In this document: in pieces, positions 1 to 9,502 of the stretch
How positions within the stretch are numbered: the stretch's first letter is position 1
How the letters are laid out: each line of letters opens with the position of its first letter
Assembly (NCBI RefSeq): GCF_000378085.1
Contig: NZ_KB899217.1
Location: forward strand, 1 to 64,000
Source of the DNA: Hoylesella loescheii DSM 19665 = JCM 12249 = ATCC 15930
GTDB lineage: Bacteria; Bacteroidota; Bacteroidia; Bacteroidales; Bacteroidaceae
Direction: 5' to 3'
DNA length: 64,000 bases
Notes under the pieces: model-generated
What the model was told of the DNA's origin: nothing
What the model saw: only the letters and a program-made list of their open reading frames with translations
Database searches by the model: none
Program-made: the position numbers and the translations under genes

Positions 1-135
1 CACCGACACGTACCCGCCAGTAACGCTCGAGGCGGGCTTGCCCTTGGCGTCGGTGTTGCGTTTGAACTCGTAGTTGGAATACAGAACGTCGTACTCCTTA
101 CCTCCCATTTCCAATGTGGCTCTGAATGAACTCAT
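1..135 (-). CDS. tssD: T6SS tube protein Hcp (TssD), partial: N-terminus only
   Basis: This is the first 45 codons of a gene that runs off the left edge. The translation begins MSSFRATLEMGGKEYDV and continues with SNYEFKRNTDAKGKP and a GGYVSV strand. This is the pattern of Bacteroidetes Hcp/TssD proteins, which stack as hexameric rings to form the expelled tube. It is divergent from the structural operon starting at 1404 and has a plausible promoter at 318-348, giving a leader of roughly 175 nt. The family call rests on a short N-terminus but fits the adjacent T6SS-iii operon. The truncation is the window edge, not a mutation. Confidence 0.82.
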   Translation of the reverse strand, partial: MSSFRATLEMGGKEYDVLYSNYEFKRNTDAKGKPASSVTGGYVSV

Positions 136-317
136 AAATCTTGTTTTAGGTTGTTGTTGAATATTTACACTATGCGTCTTGTCCTTCCATTTCCCCCATG
201 CGCGAGGGCAACGAAAAGAGAACGCCGTCAACGCCGCCTGATTCCGCCTCAGCCCCTCATGCGCAGCTGTTTTCCATGGCAGAACGTAAGGAACGCGGCC
301 AAACGTGGTTGATGTTG

Positions 318-348
318 CAAATCTAGACATTTAATCCCAAAAAATCAA
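318..348 (-). promoter_or_regulatory. Bacteroidetes-type promoter for hcp
   Basis: On the minus strand TAGATTTG (325-318) matches the TAnnTTTG -7 box, and a TTG lies 20 nt upstream (348-346). This is the usual -33/-7 spacing of the Bacteroidetes primary sigma factor. It points at the tssD start at 135. Confidence 0.5.
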
Positions 349-1351
349 GAAAAAGGAATCCGAATCTCAAAAAATTAACCCTCTTTAAACCTAGGAGGTG
401 CGTATCAAAATTTTACATAACGAATCTTAATTCCGGGTGTGTGGGCAGCCCGAAAAGACACGAGGGCACCGAAACGACAAATGGGCCATGTCCCTTGGCG
501 TGCCCTTCGGGCCCTTCGGGGCCTGTCGTGCGTGCGAGCGACCTTATGCCCTAAGGCGTTCAGGAGCAGTTCACCATCCCATAGCAATAAGCCCTGAAAC
601 CCCAACGGCAAAGCCCAAGGACACAACTCGCTAACCGCCCGCCTCGTTACAGGTAAGATGGAATGCCATTACAGACAAGGCGGAACAATGCTCCAGATAA
701 GATGGAACAGTGTTCCGGGTGACATGTAACAGGGTTACGTCTTAGCGATAACGACACATGATTTAATCTACTGACAACCTATTAACTACCCTTTGGTCAT
801 GAAAACCCATCAAAACCGCCTTCGGCTTTATGCCGAACAGTCGCCTGCGCTACATCGGTCAAGAGGGAAAACATAACGCCATTGCCACGACATCAGTATA
901 AACCCTGCCTTATATATATTAAGGTACGCGCGCACGCGAGAATTAGAGAATACAAAATGCGATGATAACTTGGTGCGTTTTTTGCATATCTTTGCAGCCT
1001 TCCACCAAGGCAAGCCGCCTCAAAACGCATCAGAATTCTTACGCATGGTTGTTTTCTCAGACAGAAGCACAAAAATACAATGTTGCGCCCTTTCGACCCG
1101 TTAACACATCAAGAAACCAACCACAACAGTCAGCACACGGAGGTATTGAAATTTATACAGAAATATTTAAAGATCACTTTCTCCCGCTCAGATAACAGAG
1201 TGAACTTAAACACTTACAAGCAAACGCAGAAACACCGTATAACATTGATTGTAAACGACTAACGAAACAAAGCCGCAAATTGAAAGTACCTGTTCACTTA
1301 TTATATGCACAGAAATAATGGAGATCGCCACAAAATTTAAGCGTAAAAATT
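349..1351. other. gene-free spacer between hcp and the T6SS operon
   Basis: About 1 kb without a convincing gene. Short open frames exist on both strands but have no promoter/start logic and no recognisable protein features. The spacer holds the 22-bp array at 646-755, a GC-rich stretch near 500-545 with repeated CCCTTCGGG motifs, and a lone TATCTTTG (984-991) resembling a -7 box on the plus strand with no clear gene behind it. An untranslated RNA from that site cannot be excluded. Confidence 0.5.
646..755. repeat. 22-bp tandem array, family A (copy 1)
   Basis: Five consecutive degenerate units start at 646, 668, 690, 712 and 734, exactly 22 bp apart. Each unit is a hyphenated palindrome of the form GTTCCAgatnacATGGAAC plus about three variable bases; several units substitute GTTAC for GTTCC. 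The last unit runs into CGTCTTA, which also closes the sister array at 17944. No spacers of CRISPR type are present. Confidence 0.8.
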
Positions 1352-1381
1352 TTTGTCTTTCAATAAAATGTTATACATTTG
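1352..1381 (+). promoter_or_regulatory. promoter of the T6SS operon
   Basis: TTTG (1352-1355) and TACATTTG (1374-1381) are separated by 18 nt, a good match to the Bacteroidetes -33/-7 promoter. It overlaps the in-frame TTG at 1353, so translation must start further downstream. This supports the ATG at 1404 as the tssE start. Confidence 0.65.
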
Positions 1382-1403
1382 CGGAAGTTATCCTAATAAT
1401 ATC

Positions 1404-1826
1404 ATGGACTACCTAAAATTACCATTAGATTTGCCCTCAGCCTTAGAGGGAGATTTGGAGCGATGCTCCTATGAGGAGTCTATCGCCCAGCATATCATGC
1501 TGCTCGTCGTTTCACGATATGGAGAAATGGAGAGTAAGGACGATTATGGTTCCATGATTTGGAACTTGGAGTATAACCAAGCGGTTTTCAACAAGGATTG
1601 GGAGGAAGACGTGCGAAAATCGTTAGCGGCTACCATTGCCAAATACGAGCATCGCCTGAAAGACATTAGTGTAGATGTATACTTGACGGCTGCCGAAGAA
1701 GAGGTAAGAAACAAATATCCCAACGCCCGTCGGCGTGTACAAATAACGGTAAATGGGTTGCTGATTTCGAATGACAAACCTTTCTATTTCAACACCTACC
1801 TTTACATTAGTCCCCTTTCCCAATAG
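1404..1826 (+). CDS. tssE: T6SS baseplate protein TssE (gp25-like)
   Basis: A 140-residue protein starting MDYLKLPLDLPSALEG, with the Ser/Glu-rich SYEESIAQHI helix and the NLEYNQAV segment typical of gp25/TssE wedge proteins of Bacteroidetes. TssE joins TssF, TssG and TssK in the baseplate from which the contractile sheath is built in the cytoplasm. The ATG at 1404 is chosen because a promoter -7 box ends at 1381 and the protein then begins at the usual family start. It is the first gene of the operon; tssF follows after 13 nt. Confidence 0.85.
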   Translation: MDYLKLPLDLPSALEGDLERCSYEESIAQHIMLLVVSRYGEMESKDDYGSMIWNLEYNQAVFNKDWEEDVRKSLAATIAKYEHRLKDISVDVYLTAAEEEVRNKYPNARRRVQITVNGLLISNDKPFYFNTYLYISPLSQ

Positions 1827-1839
1827 TAAATTTACAACC

Positions 1840-3615
1840 ATGATAGACAATCGACAGCAAGACATAAAAGAGCGGATTTCGCGGTATGCAATGAACCTTT
1901 GGGGAATAACCGACCCAAGCAAGATGGATCCAGTAGTGGATTTGCTGCTAGACGCGTTTGCCTATAACAGCAATAGACTGTATCAAGATATAGAAGCAGC
2001 TGATGCGGCAATCTTGCATCGGTTAGCACGCTTGTTGGTTCCACACAAATGGTCTTTACCCTTCCCTGCCCACGCGTTGCTAACAATCTGTCCAGCTTCA
2101 GGCAACATTCGTGAATGTTCAATAGAAGATCAATTCTATGTGGACAAGATGTTTTTCGGTAAAGGCACAGTCCGTCTTTTCTTTACACCTCTTGCCGCAT
2201 ACCCGTTGGTTGATGGGCATGTGAGATCTATTGTTGACGGTAACAGGATGCGTACATGTTTCACAGACGGCAGACGAGCCGTATCAATATTGCCAAACAA
2301 AGACGAAGACAACGAACTTTCCATTTGGGCTGGTGTCTCCATCTCAGAAATGAACCTTTTGAGCACGGATTCATTAACATTTTGCATCTTACCAGAAAAC
2401 GATAGGCTTTCACCCCTTATCAGGGACATACAAGTATATGATACGGATAATCATATCATGCGTACACATACTCCGATGTTTTCTCTGCCCGAGAAGGAAA
2501 AGTATTATTATTTTGAAGACATCAACGACTACTATGCCGACAACTATGTTACCATAGACTTGGCAGGACATGAGCATAGGGAAAGCTTATGCTGCACCCC
2601 ATTGCCACGTATATGGAACTCCGACGGCATGGATGGCAAGCTAGAAAAGCTCTGTTGGTTTAGGCTACAATTTCCCAACACATCGCAAGACGTAGATTTT
2701 GATGAAATACGTATCTTACTCAACACCTTTCCTGTGGTGAATAGACAACAAGCCTTTAAGAAACATGATTTTTCAAAAGAAGGCTCTATCGTCTCTCTTC
2801 CATACAGTGCAGAAACACATTTTCTACATATCGATAGCCTTCAAGACAACGAGGGGAGAAACTATACTGATATACAAAGTCACTATGAAGGCAACCCAAG
2901 CGGTGCTTTTAGCGTATACTTCGGAAATCTTGAGAGATTTGACACAGATAATGCACGTAGCCTTATAATAAAGCTAATGCACCTGTTGCGTGAAGACGGA
3001 ATGGCTTTCTCTTCCGAAAACTCGGAAATTCTTGGCGGTAAACTTACTGAACTTTATGAGAGTATAACTTCGATGGGTAAGAACAGCTATGATTTGGTAC
3101 AACGCGGGAATAGGCCTCGCGTATTTCTGCTGACTTATCCTGAAAAAGGAGCAGAAAATGTGGAAGTAAAATATTGGCTTTCTAATGGACCTACAGGTAA
3201 CGGATTAGACGAAACGACCCCGTTATCCCACCACATGACAGACAAGTACCTAAACGCAGGCTTCCGCTTCCAAACAGAAACCAAGCAGGGAACTGCGCAC
3301 AAAAATGAACAAGAGCTAATAAGCAGCCTGCGTTATGGCCTACTAAGCAGAGACAGAGTTGTTACTGAAGAAGATGTGAGCAGTTACATCTTCCATAAGC
3401 TAGGCAATGCTGTAAAAAACGTAGACATTCGCGATGGAGTGGCGATTTCTCCTGATATAAAAAAGGGAATTGTACGGACTACGGAAATAAGGATAAGCTT
3501 GAAACGTAGTGCAGGAGGCCATGCGACAGACTTCTCTATCACTGCTCGGTTCTTAGAAAAGGAATTAACGAAACGAGCCATCAGTAAAATACCTTTTAAA
3601 GTGTCTTTCGTATGA
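1840..3615 (+). CDS. tssF: T6SS baseplate protein TssF
   Basis: A protein of 591 residues, within the usual TssF size range. The N-terminus (MIDNRQQDIKERISRYAM, then DPVVDLLLDAFAYNSNRLYQDI) is the characteristic TssF opening, and HRLARLLVP follows as in the family. TssF pairs with TssG to form the baseplate wedge. An upstream ATG in the same frame (1771) would overlap tssE; the ATG at 1840 lies 13 nt after the tssE stop and begins the conserved region. The C-terminus overlaps the start of tssH by 4 nt, indicating translational coupling. Confidence 0.87.
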   Translation: MIDNRQQDIKERISRYAMNLWGITDPSKMDPVVDLLLDAFAYNSNRLYQDIEAADAAILHRLARLLVPHKWSLPFPAHALLTICPASGNIRECSIEDQFYVDKMFFGKGTVRLFFTPLAAYPLVDGHVRSIVDGNRMRTCFTDGRRAVSILPNKDEDNELSIWAGVSISEMNLLSTDSLTFCILPENDRLSPLIRDIQVYDTDNHIMRTHTPMFSLPEKEKYYYFEDINDYYADNYVTIDLAGHEHRESLCCTPLPRIWNSDGMDGKLEKLCWFRLQFPNTSQDVDFDEIRILLNTFPVVNRQQAFKKHDFSKEGSIVSLPYSAETHFLHIDSLQDNEGRNYTDIQSHYEGNPSGAFSVYFGNLERFDTDNARSLIIKLMHLLREDGMAFSSENSEILGGKLTELYESITSMGKNSYDLVQRGNRPRVFLLTYPEKGAENVEVKYWLSNGPTGNGLDETTPLSHHMTDKYLNAGFRFQTETKQGTAHKNEQELISSLRYGLLSRDRVVTEEDVSSYIFHKLGNAVKNVDIRDGVAISPDIKKGIVRTTEIRISLKRSAGGHATDFSITARFLEKELTKRAISKIPFKVSFV

Positions 3616-6053
3616 GTGAGCAAAATTACAGCAACAGCCTGTTGTCAGCCATTAAACTGGCAAAGGCGATGGCACGGCAAGACAGACATCAATCGTATGG
3701 TGTTGCCCATCTAGCAACGGCAATGATGACAGAACAGACAGGGTTGAGGGACATCCTTACATCCATGCAGAAAGATGTGGCATACATTATGGATTGGTTC
3801 GACACGCATAAAGAAATGTATGTGTCGGTAGGGAATAACACTTCAGACATCGTTGCCGATGGTGAAGTAAAACTTGTGATGGACGAGGCAGAGAGGTCAA
3901 AAATTAAGTTGGGAACCGACTATGTAGACGCCCTCTGCGTGTTTACAGCAATCGTAAGAGATGGTGTAGTGTATTCACATCAACAAATAGAAGGTTTGGG
4001 TGTCTCTGAACAAGACATCTTGGAATATTTCAATGCTGCAGCTTCTCCTTTCGCAAACGCAATGGGACAAGAACTACCAACTTCTATCCAATATGCTTCA
4101 GATCTAAAACGAGGTGACATCTTGGAAGAAGGAAAGACCATCATAGGCCGCGGTAAAGAGGTAAGACTTATTCTTGAAAACTTAGAAAGGGCGGAGAATA
4201 AAGGCGTCTTATTGGTTGGAGCACCTGGTGTCGGCAAAACGGCAATCGTAAAAGCATTGGCACATGAAATAGCAACCAACAAGGACGAAATGATCAACCA
4301 GACTGCACTTATTGGACTGAACACCTCTAAGGTTTTGGCACAAACGTCTTCAGAAACCGAAGTAGGGCAAAAGATAACCACTTTACTTCAAAAACTGAAC
4401 CAAACCAAAAACAAGACTGTTGTTGTTATAGACGACTTGCAGATGCTCTTGGAAAATGGAAATGCCTCTAACGCTATCGGACTGGTGAATATCTTGGATG
4501 CGCAAATTAGCGAGGGGACAGTAACACTATTGTTGCTTCTTTCGACGGACGCTTATCGAAAGCATCTAGAAAAACACCCCATAGCCAACCGTTTGAATGT
4601 GGTGAATGTGGAACAACTTGAACCCAATGTGTTGAAAAGTGCCCTTCTGGAGCATCGGACACTATTACAGGCTCATTATGGGCTGAATATTACGGAGGAA
4701 GCCATAGACAATGCCTGCTATTTGGCAAACAGATATTATAAAGAAAAAAGTCAGCCTGCATCTACTTTAGACCTTATTGACAGCACAGCAGCTTCGGTAA
4801 GATTAAGCAACAAGAACGCACCGGAAACAATTGCACAACTAACCAATAGCTATAACAAATGGCTAAACCAACCTGTTGAGGAAATAAACGAACGCGACCT
4901 ACATCTGCTTTATCATACAGTGTTTAGTAAGCTTAGTGTGGTTATCACCTCTAAAATTGCAGACAACTTCGTGCTTACCGATGATGATTCGACCAAAGAT
5001 AAACTGGATAAAATAGGCCTAATATTAAAAGAGCTAGCCGATGTAGCAGCCCAAGGCATCCAGGCTGTTTCTTCTCTTGAAGTGGAAGCGGTAGTTGCAG
5101 GAGACACCGGTATACCCATAGGGAAGATACAGGCTCAGGAAAAAGATCGTCTACTGGGCATCGAATCCAAATTAAGAGAGCGGGTAAAGGGTCAGGACAA
5201 GGCAATAACAACACTATCTGATGCCATTATCGAGTCACGAAGCGGACTTAGTGACCCCAAGAAGCCCATTGGTTCTTTCTTCTTTCTTGGACCAACAGGA
5301 ACAGGTAAGACAGAACTAACCAAATCGTTAGCCGAACTTCTCTTCGACGATGACAATGCAATGATACGTTTTGACATGTCGGAGTTTAAGGAAGAACATT
5401 CAGCCGCATTACTCTATGGAGCTCCTCCTGGATATGTAGGCTACGAAGAGGGCGGCCTACTTGTTACTAAAATACGACAGAAGCCCTATTCCGTAGTGTT
5501 GTTTGACGAGATAGAAAAGGCCCACAGCAGTGTTTACGACGTGTTCTTGCAAATGATGGATGAAGGGAAGATACATGATAAGCTGGGTCGTGAGGGTGAT
5601 TTTTCTAACTCTATAATCATCTTCACCTCGAACATCGGCAGTCAATGGATTACCCAACAGATACAAGAAGGACGCCAACCAAAATCTAACGAACTGATAG
5701 AGGTGATGTCAAAATACTTTCGGCCAGAGTTTCTTGGCCGTCTGACAGAAATCGTCCCTTTCTCTCCGATTACAGAGCCTGTGGCACAAGAAATATTCAC
5801 GTTACAGTTCTCGCGTCTACAAAAACAATTACTGGACCAGAAGAACATCCGAGTGGACTTGGCTCCGGAAACAGTTTCTTATCTCACAGGCAAAGGATTC
5901 TCACCACAATATGGCGCACGACCGATAGCAGGCGTAATCAGAACTTACCTGAAAAAGACGATCTCAAAACTGATTGTTTCGGAATCCGTCAAGCAAGGCG
6001 ACAGCGTAATCGTTAATTATAAGGAAGGAAACTTGCAATGGGAGTGCAAATAA
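3612..6053 (+). CDS. tssH: T6SS sheath-recycling AAA+ ATPase TssH (ClpV)
   Basis: A protein of 813 residues with the Clp/ClpB plan: an N-terminal Clp_N repeat domain (about 1-150), a first nucleotide-binding domain with Walker A GAPGVGKT at 203-210, a middle region, and a second domain with Walker A GPTGTGKT near 560 and Walker B LFDEIEKAH near 630. The GAPPGYVGYEEGG pore segment sits near 603. ClpV unfolds contracted sheath for reuse. The first ATPase domain looks weakened: its Walker B reads VIDDLQML (Asp in place of the catalytic Glu at 275), and its arginine-finger region reads ANRLNV rather than the usual paired arginines. The second domain looks intact. The start overlaps tssF by 4 nt. 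Confidence 0.9.
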   Translation: MSEQNYSNSLLSAIKLAKAMARQDRHQSYGVAHLATAMMTEQTGLRDILTSMQKDVAYIMDWFDTHKEMYVSVGNNTSDIVADGEVKLVMDEAERSKIKLGTDYVDALCVFTAIVRDGVVYSHQQIEGLGVSEQDILEYFNAAASPFANAMGQELPTSIQYASDLKRGDILEEGKTIIGRGKEVRLILENLERAENKGVLLVGAPGVGKTAIVKALAHEIATNKDEMINQTALIGLNTSKVLAQTSSETEVGQKITTLLQKLNQTKNKTVVVIDDLQMLLENGNASNAIGLVNILDAQISEGTVTLLLLLSTDAYRKHLEKHPIANRLNVVNVEQLEPNVLKSALLEHRTLLQAHYGLNITEEAIDNACYLANRYYKEKSQPASTLDLIDSTAASVRLSNKNAPETIAQLTNSYNKWLNQPVEEINERDLHLLYHTVFSKLSVVITSKIADNFVLTDDDSTKDKLDKIGLILKELADVAAQGIQAVSSLEVEAVVAGDTGIPIGKIQAQEKDRLLGIESKLRERVKGQDKAITTLSDAIIESRSGLSDPKKPIGSFFFLGPTGTGKTELTKSLAELLFDDDNAMIRFDMSEFKEEHSAALLYGAPPGYVGYEEGGLLVTKIRQKPYSVVLFDEIEKAHSSVYDVFLQMMDEGKIHDKLGREGDFSNSIIIFTSNIGSQWITQQIQEGRQPKSNELIEVMSKYFRPEFLGRLTEIVPFSPITEPVAQEIFTLQFSRLQKQLLDQKNIRVDLAPETVSYLTGKGFSPQYGARPIAGVIRTYLKKTISKLIVSESVKQGDSVIVNYKEGNLQWECK

Positions 6054-6070
6054 ACACAAACGAAAGAAAC

Positions 6071-6973
6071 ATGGAAGAATTCTCAAAAAGCGAGGTAGGA
6101 AGATTACTTGCCGAGGTATTCTTTAGAGAACTCCTATTCATCTCGGGAGACGAAAATCTCTCAGATAAACTTGTGGTGCGTAACCATGGGATGAATAGTC
6201 GTGTGCTATCGCAAGACGTTTTGGCTTTTCAAGTGGAAGATCTTCCTGGAACTTCGAAAGAATGGTTCGTATTACACCTTGCCCGTAATGGCATTTACCA
6301 CCAACTGCCTGAATTTCTTTTCCACCCAATCTCTCTTAGCACACCAAGTATGACCAATAACGAGGTCGTAGAAGCAATGCGTGCCAATAGAAAGAAAGAA
6401 GCTGATGCCATCAAGTTCTTCCAACCTTTTGATACAGAGTTCTTTTTGGATGGAGTTAACGTCTTTAAGCGCAGCTTGAATCTCTTTACGAACCCATACG
6501 ATAGCCGCATATTACGAGGTGTAGGCTCTCTTTTTTGTCCTCAAGAAGGTTTGTTAAACTATGGAGAGCGGTACAGACTCTTCTTGTTCTTATGCGACGC
6601 TGATAAATATAAGGAGAATCTGACTAAACTAGAAAGCCTTCTTGACACAGTATTACGTGTGCCCATATCCTTACAATATAAATCTCACTACATAGAAGAA
6701 TCACCATACAAGACCTTAGGGGATTGTCACTTAGGAGTAGATTCTGGACTCTTTGGCCGCTTTATTGGCGAGTTAGACGATGTAGAAGCAAAACTCTGTT
6801 TAGTGAAAGGTATCGAAAGCGACAAATTACTTAAAGAAAGGACAGAAGCACTAAAGTTTGTCTTGTCATTCTTCATCGTGTCTGCAAGGCGTGTTAATGT
6901 CGTTTATACAATTAAGTCGAATAATGGGTTTGTGCTAGGAACAAACTTCCTAGGTTATGACACAGAGCTATAA
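6071..6973 (+). CDS. tssG: T6SS baseplate protein TssG (Bacteroidetes type)
   Basis: A protein of 300 residues beginning MEEFSKSEVGRLLAEVFFRE. The segment RKKEADAIKFFQPFDTEFF and the LFTNPYDSRILRG motif match my memory of the TssG-like protein in T6SS-iii loci. The family assignment rests mainly on position, between clpV and tssN/tssK and in an operon with tssF. An ATG at 6038 would extend it by 11 residues and overlap tssH by 16 nt; I prefer 6071, which leaves an 18-nt spacer like the neighbouring gaps. No signal peptide or membrane helix is seen, as expected for a cytoplasmic baseplate component. Confidence 0.72.
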   Translation: MEEFSKSEVGRLLAEVFFRELLFISGDENLSDKLVVRNHGMNSRVLSQDVLAFQVEDLPGTSKEWFVLHLARNGIYHQLPEFLFHPISLSTPSMTNNEVVEAMRANRKKEADAIKFFQPFDTEFFLDGVNVFKRSLNLFTNPYDSRILRGVGSLFCPQEGLLNYGERYRLFLFLCDADKYKENLTKLESLLDTVLRVPISLQYKSHYIEESPYKTLGDCHLGVDSGLFGRFIGELDDVEAKLCLVKGIESDKLLKERTEALKFVLSFFIVSARRVNVVYTIKSNNGFVLGTNFLGYDTEL

Positions 6974-6987
6974 AAAACATCAACAGA

Positions 6988-7878
6988 ATGAAACCATTAA
7001 TATTGTTTTTCCTAAAATACTTGTTAGCACCTCTACTTGCAATGCTGCTATTGTTCATTGCAAGTGCCTTGAAATCTGTTAGGCAAAAACTCAGCATGAA
7101 AAAAGTCATCATTTTTTCGTTAATTGCTGGAATTTGCTTAGGAATACCTGCCCTCTTTGGTTTTCTGAGAAACGAGTTTGTGTGGGGCGGGCTAGTTCTT
7201 GCTCTCGTTTCATACCTCTTACTTGGTGTGCTTTTTCTCATCGCTTTAAAGGTTATGACAAAAGACGGAACTAAAGGTCCAAACGATGGTATTAGCATCC
7301 TACTCATTGTCGTATCCTCCGTAGTGGGCGGGTGGATATACTATTTGGTCTTTGACTGGGCGAGTGAAGGCTTAACTTATTCTGTTTGGGCTATGACAGT
7401 CGTGCTTTGGTTTACAATTCCCTATTTTGTTTATCAAAGCTTTGAGAAATTCCGCAATATACAACCACCTGTATATGCATTATGGAGATGTGATAATGGC
7501 GGATTTAACCGTAACTATTGGGACACGTTCGACAGTTTTAGGGCAAGGACCGTGAAGGTGAAAGTAAAAAGGAGAAGAGGAGATGTGGGCTATACAACAT
7601 TAACCGTTCGACTTTCTGACGGTATTCCCTTGGGAAACTGGTTCGACTGGTTGATCGAAGACCAGAATAGACGTTTCCCCCAAGCTCAGATAGATACGAA
7701 GACTGAGAATCCAGATAGCGGTTGGATTTTTTATACCAGCAAATGGTTTAAGTACCCGCTCTTTATACGTATGCTGGATCCAAATCTGCCCGCAGGGGAG
7801 AACCGCATTAAAAAGAACCAAGTGATCTATATAAAAAGAGTAATGAGCATAAACAACATACAACATGAAGAAGATTGA
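6988..7878 (+). CDS. tssN: T6SS-iii membrane protein TssN
   Basis: A protein of 296 residues whose N-terminal half is made of about five hydrophobic helices (roughly residues 3-24, 33-50, 58-80, 100-120 and 126-145), followed by a soluble domain of about 145 residues ending in basic strands. This matches TssN, a component specific to Bacteroidetes T6SS that belongs to the trans-envelope complex replacing TssJLM. It starts 14 nt after tssG and its end overlaps tssK by 14 nt. Confidence 0.8.
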   Translation: MKPLILFFLKYLLAPLLAMLLLFIASALKSVRQKLSMKKVIIFSLIAGICLGIPALFGFLRNEFVWGGLVLALVSYLLLGVLFLIALKVMTKDGTKGPNDGISILLIVVSSVVGGWIYYLVFDWASEGLTYSVWAMTVVLWFTIPYFVYQSFEKFRNIQPPVYALWRCDNGGFNRNYWDTFDSFRARTVKVKVKRRRGDVGYTTLTVRLSDGIPLGNWFDWLIEDQNRRFPQAQIDTKTENPDSGWIFYTSKWFKYPLFIRMLDPNLPAGENRIKKNQVIYIKRVMSINNIQHEED

Positions 7879-9016
7879 ATACCTGCCAATCAATTGGGTT
7901 AATGGTCTTAAATTGAACAATGGCCATTTTTTCGAAACTTACTATAACATGATGGAGACGGTAAGGCTGAACCGCGAAGAAGGTCTTACATCCTATAACT
8001 ATGGATTTGGCGAAAGACTCGAGCATGCCAGTTCGCCCATTGAGTTGGAAACAAAGGGAGATACTATTGACACACTCTCTATACATTTGAAATCATGCAA
8101 TGCCATAACTCGTGGTGGTTTTTCCATCATTTACAACCAAAGTCTCTATGGGGAGTTCGTCCCATCTGTGAAGATAAAGACACCAGATGCAGATCTAGAG
8201 AAGGAGAAAGTAATTTACATCATCCTTTCTGTCAGTCCAGATAAAATGCTCCCTGTGGGTGTACCCGATCCCGAAGCCACTCCCCTACACCATCCCTATG
8301 CCCTACCTAAAGTATGCATACAACTGATGACAGAAACGCAAGCTAATAAAGACTTCATGGAAGGTAACTGCATCATCGCAGGAAGAGTTATAGCAGAAGG
8401 TGCACTATTTGAAATAGACAATCAATATGTCCCGGCAACACAGCGCGTATGCTATGATACACGTCTGTCGTCGTTTCTTGATGAATTTAGAAAAAGCATT
8501 GAGGTGATTCATAACTATTCACTGTTAATTTGCCGCAAAAACATTAGAGATTCGCGTAGAGATAAATTAATGGAAAATACTTTCGTTCTTTGCCGTTCTG
8601 TACAAAGGTTCTTCGATATGCATTCCTTCCATCTAGAACAACTGGCTGCTGAGCAACCTCCCGTGTATATGGTAAGTCTAGCTAGTATGCTTGCACACAG
8701 CTTGCACACGGCTCTGCATACCATGCCTGAGAATGAAGCAGAATATCTATTGCAATATTATAAGGAATGGACAAATATCAATCCTGCCGATTTTCAGCAA
8801 GCGATAGGTGACGTGAAGAATGTCAGATACAAGCACACGGATATTCTTCCCTCATTGAAGAGTGTCGGTAACTTGATGGCATTGTTAGAAAGACTCTTTA
8901 AAAAGATGAGTGAATTGGAATATGTCGGACTGATGCGAGAGAATATTGTGTTGAGCGAAGACAGTGCTGGTCATTCTCCTGAGGAAGAGAAAAAGGGATG
9001 GCGTGTGTGGGAGTAA
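7865..9016 (+). CDS. tssK: T6SS baseplate protein TssK
   Basis: A protein of 383 residues opening MKKIEYLPINWVNGLKLN, with a GHFFETYYNMME segment, then a beta-rich shell domain (ELETKGDTIDTLSIHL) and an alpha-helical C-terminal half. This is the layout of TssK, which links the baseplate wedges to the membrane complex. It has no signal peptide. The overlap with tssN suggests coupled translation of the two proteins that would meet at the inner membrane. tssO follows after 15 nt. Confidence 0.83.
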   Translation: MKKIEYLPINWVNGLKLNNGHFFETYYNMMETVRLNREEGLTSYNYGFGERLEHASSPIELETKGDTIDTLSIHLKSCNAITRGGFSIIYNQSLYGEFVPSVKIKTPDADLEKEKVIYIILSVSPDKMLPVGVPDPEATPLHHPYALPKVCIQLMTETQANKDFMEGNCIIAGRVIAEGALFEIDNQYVPATQRVCYDTRLSSFLDEFRKSIEVIHNYSLLICRKNIRDSRRDKLMENTFVLCRSVQRFFDMHSFHLEQLAAEQPPVYMVSLASMLAHSLHTALHTMPENEAEYLLQYYKEWTNINPADFQQAIGDVKNVRYKHTDILPSLKSVGNLMALLERLFKKMSELEYVGLMRENIVLSEDSAGHSPEEEKKGWRVWE

Positions 9017-9031
9017 AATTAACCTTTGATC

Positions 9032-9502
9032 ATGGAAGCAAAAAACAAAAAAGAACGTAAGAAAGCAAGAACCGCATTCCTGGCATGGTTTGCACTCACA
9101 CTGCTACTGTTCTTCACCTTTGGAGTATTTACACTGACAATAGCCCAAAAAGGCATCAGTATGCTCGAAGAGAAGAAAGCACGTTATGACGGGATATTTA
9201 GGAAGCAGGCCGATTACAACTTTCGTATGGATGAGATATACAGAAACATGCACAGCTTAACCATCAAAGAAAGGACAGGTAATGAACACAGACTGCTACA
9301 ACAGATCATTACCCAAGAGCGCGACAAAATGCTTGACGAGATAGGTATGTCAGACAATGACAGTAACAATTACATGCTCTACAAGTCTGTGTTGGCGCAA
9401 ATCCGTACGACACAAGAGACCATAGACAATTATGACAAGGAAGCTCGCAAACGAGTGTATAACCTTGGCCAATTGCAAAAGGGTCGGCAAAGGGTCCAAT
9501 AA
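9032..9502 (+). CDS. tssO: T6SS-iii bitopic membrane protein TssO
   Basis: A protein of 156 residues: a short basic N-terminus (KNKKERKKARTAF), one membrane helix at about residues 18-40, and a long charged helical region that looks like a periplasmic coiled coil. Size, topology and place directly after tssK fit TssO of the Bacteroidetes trans-envelope complex. The ATG at 9032 is preferred over an in-frame TTG at 9026. It is followed by an unusual 280-bp spacer in an otherwise tightly packed operon. Confidence 0.7.
   Translation: MEAKNKKERKKARTAFLAWFALTLLLFFTFGVFTLTIAQKGISMLEEKKARYDGIFRKQADYNFRMDEIYRNMHSLTIKERTGNEHRLLQQIITQERDKMLDEIGMSDNDSNNYMLYKSVLAQIRTTQETIDNYDKEARKRVYNLGQLQKGRQRVQ

Noticed and set aside
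962..1262. Two short plus-strand open frames in the hcp-tssE spacer
   Set aside because: They overlap in different frames, have no protein-like composition and sit across a possible -7 box; no family features.
1353..1403. N-terminal extension of tssE from TTG 1353
   Set aside because: The extension overlaps the promoter's -33 and -7 boxes; the family start is at the ATG 1404.
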